From Cryptomeria japonica (Eukaryota; Streptophyta; Pinopsida; Cupressales; Cupressaceae): 64,000 nucleotides of DNA. Positions 52,627 to 63,420 of this stretch are shown here, piece by piece. The DNA lies in assembly GCF_030272615.1 (NCBI RefSeq), contig NC_081411.1, positions 182,612,977 through 182,676,976 on the forward strand, written 5' to 3'. The translations under genes were made by a program, and so were the position numbers. Each line of letters starts with the position of its first letter. Within the stretch, counting starts at the first letter, position 1. The notes beneath the pieces were generated by a model that was given only the letters and a program-made list of their open reading frames with translations, was not told where the DNA came from and ran no database searches.

Positions 52627-53612
52627 TAGGTCTTTAATGGTGCCTTATTTTTTTTATCATGCATTTCATTTCAAACAATGATCATTAAACCTGTATGTTC
52701 AAGTTTGTTATGTGTATATTAAGGATGTGTTCAAAATGTAGGTCTATTGATGAACGTTTTTTTTTGGCAACATGGTTTTTGCATGCACATAGCGAGTACA
52801 CTCGATATAATTGGAAGGGACGTATTTTTGTAACATGACTTATTATCATGCATTTTATGAGCTTTACAATTTTTGTTATTAGATAACACTATTTGATATT
52901 TTTTTATGATATAATTATCGCATAACCTTTATGCTCATGGAGGTCTTTTTTGATGATATACAATAGTATCACATTATGATTTTTGTGTCAACATAGTAGG
53001 TTATGTTAATATAATTCGAAGTGACATATTTTTATGGTATATAATCCCACCTTTTCATTTATTATCATGCATTTCAGTTGAAGTGATTATCATAAATCCT
53101 TTATGTTCATCCATGCATTTTATTTGTACACTAACAATTCTTAAAAATACAAGTTCATGCTAGATCATTCGTCATTGACAAGACCCTCTCTTGGTTGTCC
53201 TGATATGATAACCACCAGATGGTTGTGCCTTATGAAGAAAAGATGAACAAATAATAACTAATTGAGAACATCAATTCAAATCCATAATATAGAGGATACT
53301 AATAATAGACCTTTGTATAATTATTTTTTCTAATAATGAAATAGGTACAACTGTATTGAGATAAAAGAAAGCTTTACTCTCATATGAAGATGTCACATTG
53401 GCAAATTGGTCTTTATTATAATACACAAGACATAAGTAAAATTAAAATTCTCTCATCAAATCCTTCCAGATTCTATGTTAACTTGTGACTCATTATTGTA
53501 TGCTGGGAGAGGGAAGAGTGTGTGGCTTTAGGGTATAGTTTTGGACTTGAACCATATTGCATAAATCTCAAGGCTTCAACTTCATTATCATTAAAGGTTT
53601 TTGATTGTCACA
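52627..53612. other. AT-rich DNA inside the transposon, nothing recognised
   Basis: Three loosely repeated stretches mention TTTATTATCATGCATTTCA (about 52,655, 52,843 and 53,058), so this may be an old tandem repeat downstream of the transposase. No gene. Confidence 0.45.
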
Positions 53613-56010
53613 TGCGTAGGGTATGACCCCGAGCGTCAGATTGAGTGGGGGGGCAAAATAGGAGCATGCGTAGGGTAATAATGCCTAACTGGACATGTCA
53701 GAGCTGACAGTTCATCATCGCGATGAGAAGAATGAGAAATCGGCCACGCGACAACATTCCATTGAGTGAGACTGACAATTTTTTCGCCAACCGAAAAATT
53801 GCTGCCCTAATAAAACTGTAGGGCAACTTGAAAAATAGAGATAGGCTTTTGTAGGGACCCCTCTCGTGGCCCATAGGTTCAAATGGATCATTCGCAGGTG
53901 CCATGGATTCTGAGTTAGGGCCCATCAAAGTTTGATAATTTTGAGCACTTAAGGCACTCAAGGGATGATGCAAGTAGGGTATGACCTCGAGCGTCGGATC
54001 GAGTAGGGGGGAAAAATAGGAGCATGTGTAGGGTAATAATGCCTAACTAGACATGTCAAAGCTGATGGTTTTTCATCGCGATGAGTAGAATGAGAAATCG
54101 GCCACGCAACAACATTCCATTGAGTGACCCTGATGATTTTTTCCCCAACTGAAAAATTGCTGCCCTAATAAAACCATAAGGTAAATTGAAAAAATGAGAT
54201 AGGCTTTTGTAGGGACCCCTCTCATGGCCCCATAGGTTCAAATAGATCATTTACAGGTGCCATAGATTCCAAGTTAGGGCCCATCAAAGTTTGACAATTT
54301 TGAGCACTTAGGGCGCTCAAGGGACGATGTCGGTAGGGTATAACCTCGAGCATCGGATCAAGTGGGGGGGAAAATAGGAGCATGCATAGGGTTATAATGT
54401 CTAACTGGACATGTCAGAGCTGACGGTTTGTCATTGCGATGAGAAGAACGAGAAATCAGCCACGTGACAACATTCCATTGAGCGAGACTGACGATTTTTT
54501 TGCCAACCGAAAAATTGCTGCCCTAAGAAAACCGTAGGGCAACTTGAAAAACCGAGATAGGCTTTTGTAGGGACCCCTCTCATGGCCCCATAGGTTCAAA
54601 TGGATCATTCATAAGTTCCATGGATTCAGAGTTAGGGCCTGTCAAAGTTTGACAATATTGAGCACTTAGGGCACTCAAGGGATGACGCCGATAGGGTATG
54701 ACCCCGAGCGTCGGATCGAGTGGGGGGGAAAAATAGGAGCATGCATAGGGTAATAATGCCTAAATGGACATGTCAGAGCTGACGATTCATCATCATGACA
54801 AGCAGAACGAGAAATCAGCCATGTGACAACATTCCATTGAGTGAGACTGACGATTTTTTTGCCAATTGAAAAATTGCTGTCCTAATAAAACCGTAGAGCA
54901 ACTTGAAAAACTGAGATAGGATATTGTAGGGACCCCTCTCAAGGCCCCATTGGTTCAAATGGATCATTCGTAGGTGCCATGAACTCTGAGTTAGGGCTCG
55001 TCAAAGTTTGACAATTTTGAGCCCTTAGAGTGCTTAAGGGACGACGCCGGTAGGGTATGACCCTGAGCGTCGGATCGAGTGGGGGAGCAAAATAGGAGCA
55101 TGCGTAGGGTAATAATGCCTAACTAGACATGTTGGAGCTGACGGTTTGTCATCATGACAAGCAGAATGAGAAATCGGCCACGCGACAACATTCAATTGAC
55201 TGAGACTGACGATTTTTTCGCCAACCGAAAAATTGCCGCCCTATTAAAAGCATAGGGCAACTTGAAAAACTAAGATAGGATTTTTTAGGGATCCCTCTGA
55301 TGGTCCTGTAGGTTCAAACAGATCATTTGCAGGTGCCATGGATTCCAAGTTAGGGCCCATCAAAGTTTGACAATTTTGAGCACTTAGGGCACTCAAGGGA
55401 CGACGCCGGTAGGGTAATATGCTGAGCATCGGATTGAGTGGGGGGAAAATAGGAGCATGTGTAGGGTAACAATGCCTAAATGGACATGTCAGAGCCGATG
55501 GTTCATCATCATGATGAGCAGAATGAGAAATCGGCCATGCGACAACATTTCATTGAGTGAGACTGACCATTTTTTCGCCAACCGAAAAATTGCTGCCCTA
55601 ATAAAATCATAGGGCAAATTGAAAAAATGAGATAGGCTTTTTTAGGTACCCCTCTTGTGGCCCTGTAGGTTCAAATGGATTGTTCACAGGTGCCATGGAT
55701 TCTAAGTTAGGGTCCATCAAATTTTGACAATTTTGAGCACTTAGGGTGATCAAGGAATGACACTAGTAGGGTATGACCCCGAGTGTTGGATCAAGTGGGG
55801 GGGAAAAATAGGAGCATGCATAGGGTAATAATGCCTAACTGGACATGTCAGAGCTGACGCTTCATCATCGCGATGAGCAGAATGAGAAATTGGCCACGTG
55901 GCAACATTCCATTGAGTGAGACTGATGATTTTTTCACTAGCAGAAAAATTGCTGCCCTAATAAAACCCCAAGTGTTTGACCGAGGTGGGGGGAAAAATAG
56001 GACCATGCAT
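53613..56010. repeat. 358-bp tandem repeat, about 6.5 copies
   Basis: GAGCATGCGTAGGGTAATAA or a variant recurs at about 53,662, 54,022, 54,378, 54,737, 55,097, 55,452 and 55,812 (355-360 bp apart). Each unit holds CCCCGAGCGTCGGATCGAGT, a G run, CGAAAAATTGCTGCCCTAA and AGTTTGACAATTTTGAGCAC. The last unit is cut and rejoined near 55,970. Copies differ by several per cent, mostly C/T and G/A. Minus-strand short frames in each copy are not credible genes. Confidence 0.92.
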
Positions 56011-56019
56011 AGGGTAATA

Positions 56020-56170
56020 ATGAATTGTATCAAGTATTGTTCATTAAATGAATTGTATTGTATTGTTCATTAAATGAATTGTATTTTTCATTGAATGAAT
56101 TGTATTGTATTGTTGATTAAATGAATTGTATTGTTCATAAATTGTATTGTTCATTATAAAAACAACAGTT
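56020..56170. repeat. Short repeat of TTCATTAAATGAATTGTATT units
   Basis: About six irregular copies of TTCATTAAATGAATTGTATT follow the 358-bp array. Confidence 0.75.
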
Positions 56171-56331
56171 ACGATGAAATTAAATGAATTGTAGTGTTCA
56201 TTAAATAGCCATTATTAGCCATTGTTAATTATTGGAATGAAGATTAAAGATTTCCATGATAACACCACACACAGATGAGCAACAATTTATGCACCATTTG
56301 ATAGAAAGTTTTATTTTTTTTGGATCTACGG

Positions 56332-56676
56332 CTAACTAGTACAGGGATTGACAAACAATGAGGTGATTTCGACTTTGGACATTTCAAGATCCTTGATATC
56401 CTTATACAACAAGCCATCTGCATATTTTTCCTTCATAGAATCTTGCCACAAAAGGGCAGCATCGTGCTCCTCAGTCATGGTTTCCATACTTTTTATGATC
56501 AACATGAGAGGATCAAACAATGGGTTTAGACGAGGGATCCTACGATATACTTTTGCAATCCCCCTCAATTCATTCAAATTTTGTGCAATCAAATCTTGAA
56601 TTGAGGGGAGGTTTGACAAATGAGGGTTTGGTTGTTGCAGTTGTGGTTGGTTAATGTTTTCATTGTTATCCCCCAT
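56332..56676 (-). CDS. Small unrecognised ORF carried by the transposon
   Basis: An intact 114-codon frame starting ATG at 56,676 (MGDNNENINQPQLQQPNPHL) and ending at 56,332. The N-terminus is Asn/Gln/Pro-rich; the rest looks like a folded helical protein (SIQDLIAQNLNELRGIAKVY, LMLIIKSMETMTEEHDAALL). No stop interrupts it, unlike the transposase, and it is transcribed towards it. I do not recognise the family. Two-gene transposons often encode a DNA-binding helper next to the transposase, so this is a candidate; that is inference from position. Confidence 0.5.
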   Translation of the reverse strand: MGDNNENINQPQLQQPNPHLSNLPSIQDLIAQNLNELRGIAKVYRRIPRLNPLFDPLMLIIKSMETMTEEHDAALLWQDSMKEKYADGLLYKDIKDLEMSKVEITSLFVNPCTS

Positions 56677-57007
56677 TTTAAACCTAATTGAATGTAAATA
56701 ATTAAATTTAGTTAACAAATTTAAACAATTAGGTATTTGATTTAAAAAAACCTAGTTTTCATGAAAAAAACCATATTTTCAATGAAAAATCAAATAAACA
56801 TTAACAAAAAATACAAAAAATGAATGAAAATAATTCAAAATGATAAAATTCTTACCTCTAAATCTATTTTTTAGCATTTTTTTGTCAAAACACCGGATAT
56901 CGGATTTTGAAGAATTCGCGTGACCCATGAGTTAAAAATGACTCATGGGACTGTCACTGTTGAAATATAAAAGTCTCAGAAAATCAGATATCTGATTTCA
57001 ACACTTA

Positions 57008-57250
57008 AATTATTTTTAAATAACATATAATAACATATTATATTATATTATATTATATTATATTATATTTTATTATAATACAATATTATATTATATAATA
57101 TATAATATAATATAATATAATATAATATAATATTATATTATATTATATATAATATTGTATTATATAATATATTATTATAATATAATATAATATAATAATA
57201 TATTATATAATACGTATTATATAATATATATAATGTAATATGTAACATAT
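57008..57250. repeat. (TATTA)n/(TAATA)n AT-rich repeat
   Basis: Almost pure A/T with TATTA and TATAATA units, between two copies of the GGATATCCGA-type palindrome (56,977 and 57,284). Confidence 0.9.
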
Positions 57251-57402
57251 AAAATATTTTTTAAATCAAAATTACAAATAAAAATTGGATATCCGATTTG
57301 CATAGGTAATTACCAGGCCAAGGTGTACTAACACCCAGGCCAAGCAAAAAGTCAACATGGATTTTCGTGTTTTTAGGCGAGTGAGGAAGGCTATTTTTTT
57401 TC

Positions 57403-57443
57403 ACATCGCCACTTTTTGGCCTCCCTTGATCCTGCACTAACCC
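57403..57443 (-). repeat. Right terminal inverted repeat
   Basis: On the minus strand GGGTTAGTGCAGGATCAAGG, then GCCAAAAAGTGGCGATG, matching the left end. Confidence 0.7.
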
Positions 57444-57463
57444 ATTATTGAATAATATAGAAG
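57444..57463 (+). repeat. Right copy of the flanking direct repeat
   Basis: Starts ATTATTGAATAATATA directly at the right end of the transposon. See the left copy. Confidence 0.7.
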
Positions 57464-58654
57464 TTTTCTTTAATTAATAATTTATATATTATTTTTATTA
57501 ATTAAAAATATTCTTTTATATCTTTGTAGATTAATATATAGCAAAACATATATAGATATAAAATATCTTATATAAACTCAAACACTTAAAGTCAATGCAT
57601 GGAAAATATTGAGATGAACAATATGTTCTTTTGTTCCCTTCATTTTAGGCTACTTCAATTTTTTATATATTTGCAAAATCCTAAGTGATTTAGATAATAT
57701 CATATAAAAAAGAAGCCCTCATACATTGTTAGGTTTCTTTTCTTTATCTTCTCAACAATATCTCAAGATGTATTGATTCAATAATGATGAATCAAGGTTG
57801 AGTACTATAGTCAAACAAAATGTTAAATATTATAAACAAACAAAATATTAAATATTTGTGAAGAATTCAATATTTTCTATATTGATTCAAATATTAAATA
57901 ATATTAGTAAATTATTAAAAAATATTTACAAGGAAACCATGAATCTTGAATCCAAAACTTTATAAAGTATGAAAATAATAGCCTAACAACATGGTAGATA
58001 AAGAAAAAATATAAACAAGAGACACAATGTGTCAAGTTCATACCAATAGTGTTGTCAATTTAGAGTAGAAAATAGAAAATCATTTGGTATAATTTTTTTT
58101 ATGGACAACCCATTTACTTGCATGCACAAATCTACAATTTTATTAGTAATAAAATAATTCAAAATATATTGTCACATTCTAGATATTTGCATAAAAAGAG
58201 CTGAAGACGAATAAATAAATATTGAAAAATGATAATGTAAAAGAGTGAATGATTTTACAGAATAATAAAATTACCCTCAATGAGAAAAATAAATTATTTT
58301 AAATAAAAATATTTAACATGTGGAAAATACCACTAGTACATATTCATTTGCAATAATTAAAAATTTGGAAAAGAAATTAAAAATTAATAAAATTCTTTAC
58401 AATGCTATAATAATAATATTAGTGTTCTCAAAACTAATAATGTTAATGTTGACAAAATTTGAGAGACAAAAGCTAAGATAATATTAATCATATGCAAGGT
58501 TAAAGAAGATAATACTTATTACCTAAAAATTATTTATTAAACATGAATGAAAACTATACATAGTGATGTGAAACTATCTAAAATGTTGATGAAAATAATG
58601 ATATTGATGTTAATGTGTGCAAAATTAAGGGAAAAAAATAATATACTAATAATA
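57464..58654. other. AT-rich spacer, no gene recognised
   Basis: Only low-complexity AT sequence to the right of the transposon. Confidence 0.5.
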
Positions 58655-58990
58655 ACTTATATATTTGAATAGTAAGAGGAACCCTAGTGTGACAAAAACT
58701 ATTAGAATTATAAGGGATTCTAAGGGAAGATTGATGAAAGGATATGCTAAATGTGTTGGGACAAAAACTAACAACAAGGTAGAAAATTTAATCACCCTAT
58801 GGTGGGGCCTTAAGGGGATTCTAACCCATGAGTATAATAATGTTGTAATTGGAGGTGATTAAAAATTTATAAAAAATGTTATTAGGTTAAGGTTTTCCCA
58901 TCACGGAAAATCAAGTATTATATGGAAGATAGTAAGAACAATACTAAGTAAGAACAATATTGAGTTGTTATTGAAATGGGAGGCTACACA
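58655..58990 (+). pseudogene. LINE-type RNase H remnant
   Basis: Frame with KRNPSVTKTIRIIRDSKGR, YAKCVGTKTNNKVENLITLW, GLKGI and NNVVIGGD, matching the RNase H (RVT_3) domain at the end of plant LINE ORF2 (GNPG..G.IRD..G, TNN.AE..ALW.GL). A stop follows GGD, with FIKNVIRLRF and KWEATHTYREDN-like residue strings beyond. No RT upstream. It is not the same sequence as the RNase H at 42 kb. Confidence 0.7.
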
Positions 58991-59714
58991 CACCTATAGG
59001 GAGGACAATAAGCCACAAATGCCTTTTCCAATGAGGGATTATAGTTTAGCAATTCAAAGTATCAGACTAATGAGATGGAGGTCCCTTATCATATTAGAGA
59101 TGTTTTAAGAAATGACAAATATGAAGGGTTTATTAATCATACAAAGGAAGGAAATATTTAAACATGTATTTTTTTTCTATTCTCACATGGAATGTCAGCA
59201 ACTCTCTAGAGCTAAGGTCTAAACAAAATAATGTCGTGACTTGGAAAAGCTATGATACTTTTAAAAATTTATGAAGAAGGTTGGGGTAATGATTATAGAC
59301 TTGATATTAATCTATGAGAGATTTCTAAAGATAATATCTATATTCACATGAATGAAGAGTACAAATAGACCTAGAAAAGAACTTCCTGCAATAGTGACCA
59401 TTTATAGATAAATAAGGAAACTATAGTAATAAAAATGAGAATTAATTATGTATCAATTATCTCATGTAGCAGTAGAATTTTTTTTTTTTTGCAGTTGCTA
59501 GACTTTATATCAACCATTTTCTAGGAAGATCCAGTAAAACATTACCTTTCTTTATTTGAGTCATGGTAGAGACGAGTTCTTAATTTTTTAGGTGAGAAAG
59601 AATTGCACTCATGGGAGGCTAGAGGGTGGGAGCTAATCCCACCTCATATGCCTTTCTTAAGAAAAATAGTTTGGGCTATTTTTGATATGGGGAATAACTA
59701 CTTTCTTGAAAACT

Positions 59715-60065
59715 ATGAAGGGTAGTAAAAAGAATATATCATCACAATTCATGAATAGTTCAAAGAATGGTAGAGTGTTGGTTGGGGGTGTTAGAAAGGA
59801 TGTTTCAGAGGAACCTATTTTTCAAGTTACTAGACTGAATTCTGAGGGCGATAAATTTCCCCAGTTGATTGAAAAGGAAGAATACAATGGCTATATTTCG
59901 CTTTTCCTAGAGGAAGGAGAAATACTAAAAAGGAACAAAATTGATTTTGGAAGGGAGGAGTTTCCTTTGCCATGGGGATCTTTCACTTACCATTTGATTA
60001 AATATTTTACTTTGGAAGGGAGATTTGCAACAAAGTTTACTTTTGTGGCAAATATTCGCCAATGA
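59715..60065 (+). CDS. Unrecognised ORF, probably retroelement-derived
   Basis: 117 codons from the first in-frame ATG (59,715). Contains EEPIFQVTRLNSEGDKFPQ, EEGEILKRNKIDFGREEFPL and YFTLEGRFATKFTF. The style recalls the non-enzymatic ORFs of large plant retroelements; I cannot name the family. No partner domain lies next to it, so it is likely a fragment. Confidence 0.35.
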   Translation: MKGSKKNISSQFMNSSKNGRVLVGGVRKDVSEEPIFQVTRLNSEGDKFPQLIEKEEYNGYISLFLEEGEILKRNKIDFGREEFPLPWGSFTYHLIKYFTLEGRFATKFTFVANIRQ

Positions 60066-60540
60066 CAAATATTTCACATCGGCAATCTAGAAAATGATGA
60101 ATATATTGTACTGATCGAGGGTGGCCATGTTTCCCAAACTTTATAAATATTTGTCAAATGCATGGCCCAATCGCCCATTATTTTATGTAATTAAGTGTAT
60201 TTCTATCAAGATTTCGCCAATAGAATCTATGTTTTCCACACGTTAAATTCAATATTTTCACCTACACTTTCTAAGGTTGTCCTAATAGATGGCCATAATT
60301 TGCCAATAGCCATACACAAATTAATTTGCGAGGAGGACCCAATTCGCCTAGCATTTTGCGGAAGCGTGTCTCAATTTACCCCAATTTTTGCCAGCTATAT
60401 TATAGTTCCCAATATTGGACAACCCATAATCACCTCAAAAATTATATTAGATGTGTTATAGTTAAGCATGATTTGCCAAATATTTATATACCATATAAAA
60501 TTCCCACCGAATTCGCCAAATAAGCAATGATATAAATACA
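60050..60540. repeat. Loose recurrence of TTCGCCAAT
   Basis: TTCGCCAA or TTTGCCAA occurs near 60,055, 60,215, 60,299, 60,470 and 60,510, with partial forms between. It may be a very old tandem repeat. No gene. Confidence 0.3.
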
Positions 60541-61050
60541 GTCAAAGATCATATTTATCTCTACACAAATTTATCCGTTTTGAGCTCTCAATTCGGATCA
60601 CTAGCAAAGTTTTAGACTAGGAACAACCATTGTTGCTGACTGCATTAGTGACTGCTAGTGACCTAAGGGTAAGTGATCATATTTTTGAAGCGTTATAATA
60701 TTATTCTGAATCCATCTCTATCTATTTGTATTATTGAGTTAATTATGTATTTCTCCCAGGAACTTACCCAAAAATTTGAATTTCACACGACTTTATTTCT
60801 CCCTATAATAAAATCAAACCAAGTTACATAGAGATTAACTTCATATTTTCCTAGCACATTACCCATTACATCTGACATCCATTATTAATAGACCCTCCTA
60901 TGCTAGAGACCACCCCCTCCCAAAACATAGAAAAACACATATCCCCATCCCCCTTAGATATATTGCAGAATGATGGCCAATTGCTCTCCAATTTCTATCA
61001 CAGCTCAACTGGAAGCCTTTGAGAGCCAGTTATCCCGCTATCAATCATCC
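60541..61050. other. Spacer, nothing recognised
   Basis: No coding or repeat structure seen. Confidence 0.45.
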
Positions 61051-61051
61051 T

Positions 61052-61678
61052 CTAAAATGGAGCCAAGTTATTCTTTATCACTCCTACTTGATAAAACTCC
61101 CAAGCTTCTTTAATGAATAATATTTTCTGTATCTTTTCTGCCTTATTCTTTATAGCCTTCTCATCCTCCTCCTCATACCCAAAAAATCCATCTTCCTCTA
61201 GATCATCTTTGGAGTCCGATGAAACATAGTTGTCGAGGTTGAAAAAGGTGTGAAACACGCTAGCCCCCAAGTCACCCTCCTCCAAAATGGTATTGGCTAT
61301 TGCAGGCCCATCAACTACTTGAATGAACCCATTAATCTGCTGGATGCACACCTCCCTAGAATCTAGAACATCTTCTAGTGAGCTAATTACAGCCTCATAC
61401 ATGAATCCATCACACTAGTGGCAGCCTACATCGAGCCTGCATTCAACTAATCTCTTCACCATGGTTGACACTTTTTCATCCATATGAAATAACCATCTGC
61501 ATTGCATTCGCAAAGTTTTATCTCTGCACATACAACTCACCCCAAAATGATGAACCATGCTTCCCCTATGATGACTCCTTTCCTCTACAACAAACTTTCT
61601 TGCGTCTACCTCCAACGTGGCTCTCCCAATCAATCCGGATAACTTTCGGATCCATCTTCCCTCCAGTTTATAGCCCAA
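61052..61678 (-). pseudogene. Unrecognised broken reading frame, about 209 codons
   Basis: One minus-strand frame from 61,678 to 61,052 with a single internal TAG at 61,415. The first half is basic with paired Cys/His (RSHHRGSMVHHFGVSCMCRD, MQCRWLFHMDEKVSTMVKRL); the second is acidic (SSDSKDDLEEDGFFGYEEED). No ATG opens the first half (a stop lies just upstream). The composition looks coding rather than random; it could be a host gene exon or retroelement ORF. Function unknown. Confidence 0.4.
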
Positions 61679-61699
61679 GTCCTTCTATATTCTTCCATT

Positions 61700-62159
61700 G
61701 ATAGCACTGGGAAAGGAAAAAGTATTCTAAACCTCTGTTCTAGACACAGGAGATGTCCCTTCCAAATTACCCATAATCAACTTCGTGATACAAATATTAA
61801 AACCAAAAAAGGCCACAATGGTACTAATATTCCTTATCTAACTAAATCCCCTATTCAACTCCTACACACGCTAGATCATGTTTGCTTGACTTCCACCAGT
61901 CCTATTCTTTGGACGATCCTCCCATTTCCACATGATATCTCAAGTCTGAACTAGAGCATATCATCTGGGAAAAACAACTATGGATGGTTGGTGCTAACTA
62001 ATCCCCTGCCTTGGAAGTGGAGATGAATCTCCACCCTCCACGACACCTATGTCCCCTTAATTTCAATAACTTCCTCAAAGGGAAAAACCATGGTTAAAAT
62101 TCATTTCTTTTTCTTTCTTTCTTTTATTAAAAACAATCATTTATTAAAACCTTTCATTC
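61700..62159. other. Spacer, nothing recognised
   Basis: No open frame longer than chance and no clear repeat. Confidence 0.4.
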
Positions 62160-63420
62160 TTGACAGTGCTCACACATGTCTCTAAGTATATTCCAGGGAC
62201 TTTTTGAAAAAACTTGTGTCCTTCACAACTTTGAGCCGGAATAGAGCTTATGTTGTCAATTAAAATTAATTAAGTATAAACTTATAGTTGATTAAGTATA
62301 TAATTTATAATAGTTAATTAATTATTAGACAATGCTCAGACTTGTCTCTGTTCCAATGACTTTTTCAAGAAACCTTTATCCTTCAGAACTTGTGGCTGAA
62401 ATAGAGCTTATATCATTGATCTACGATCATCCAACGGTCATTAAGTTGATTGATTAATTTAATATTTAAATCTAAGAAATGAATAAATTTATACTTCATT
62501 TATTTCATTTTATTTGCATCTATTTTTAGTTATGTATTGGATAATTGTTGAATTAGTTTGTAGATCTAGGGTTAGTGATTGGATCTTTAGGTTTTACAAA
62601 TAGGTCAATATTTAGCATACATATATGTATGTACCTATTATGTGAGAGTTACATGTGTATATATGAATTTTTATACTATGATGTTATAGACGATTATGGA
62701 TGTAATTATGATGCCTATATGTAATAAATTTAATCCATTTTCTTGTGAATGTTATGATATGGATTTTGCCCTAACCTTTATGTTAAAAACACCACAAGAT
62801 TGAGAGGGGGGTGAATTAGTCTAAACTAAATCCTAAACTTATTTATTCACAATTACATATCAATTATCATTAACAAATTAAACATCAATGCAAGATGAAA
62901 CAAAAAAATACCAAACACATGAAAACCATAATTTTTACCTAGAAAACCTAGTGTGGGAAAAACCATGGTGAGAATCACACTCACAATATAAATATAATAA
63001 ATATTAAAATTAATAACTTTCATATTTTATCTCATCGTGAATTTCCTTTGATATCAATGGTCCAAATTTTCCATGCGACTGCGCATTTAGATCAAGATGC
63101 TCTTTCACCTTAACTCTGCAGCTTCGTCGAACATATAGCACATGGGCCCTGGTGGTGTCAGAGTCTTTTTAGGTGGACCAATAAGATTATGGATGATAGA
63201 GGTCAAAGGATATGTTGGAAAGGGTTGTCCCAATCTATCCTCCTCATTAATTAAGTACAATTTATAATAGTTAATTAGACAATGCTCAGTCCTATCTCTA
63301 TTTTGGTTACTTTTTGAGGAAACCTTTATCCTTCAAAACTTCGGGATGAAATAGAGCTTATGTCATTGATCTGTGATCATCCAACGGTCATTAAGTTGAT
63401 AAATTAATTAATTACAAACT
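62160..63420. repeat. Three diverged copies of a ~140-bp repeat around an LTR fragment
   Basis: GACAATGCTCAGAC..GTCTCT, ACTTTTT.A..AAACCTTTAT, GAAATAGAGCTTAT and GATCATCCAACGGTCATTAA recur at about 62,163-62,265 (partial), 62,330-62,460 and 63,278-63,405. The second and third copies flank the LTR fragment at 62,781. Confidence 0.75.
62781..63060 (-). mobile_element. Copia LTR fragment
   Basis: TGTTAAAAACACC followed by GATTGAGAGGGGGGTGAATT reads on the minus strand as the pyrimidine-rich end of a copia LTR (...CACCCCCCTCTC...AACA). Further in, AAACCTAGTGTGGGAAAAAC matches the conserved LTR segment also seen as CATGGTTTTTCCC in the LTR at 2.4-3.6 kb. The far end is not defined; no internal domains. 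Confidence 0.5.

Larger units (their letters stand above)
44067..57443 (+). mobile_element. Giant DNA transposon with terminal inverted repeats
   Basis: A 13.4-kb segment bounded by imperfect terminal inverted repeats (44,067-44,116 and 57,403-57,443) and flanked by ATTA on both sides. It contains a transposase-like pseudogene (49,700-52,626, +), a small ORF (56,676-56,332, -), a related nested element (47,922-49,076), arrays of 16-bp and 358-bp repeats, large inverted repeats and a recurring GGATATCCGA-type palindrome. The composition differs sharply from the flanks. TIR starting GGGT with a 4-bp duplication and this transposase do not match hAT, Mutator, CACTA, mariner or Harbinger as I know them. 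Boundaries rest on TIR similarity plus the duplication; no empty site is available here. Confidence 0.7.

Noticed and set aside
53613..56010. CRISPR-like array
   Set aside because: Units are contiguous 358-bp tandem copies with no short repeat/spacer pattern, in a plant genome.
44067..57443. Interpreting the large element as a Helitron, Maverick/Polinton or CACTA
   Set aside because: It has inverted ends and a 4-bp duplication (not Helitron), no polymerase or capsid genes (not Polinton), and no CACTA termini or 3-bp duplication.
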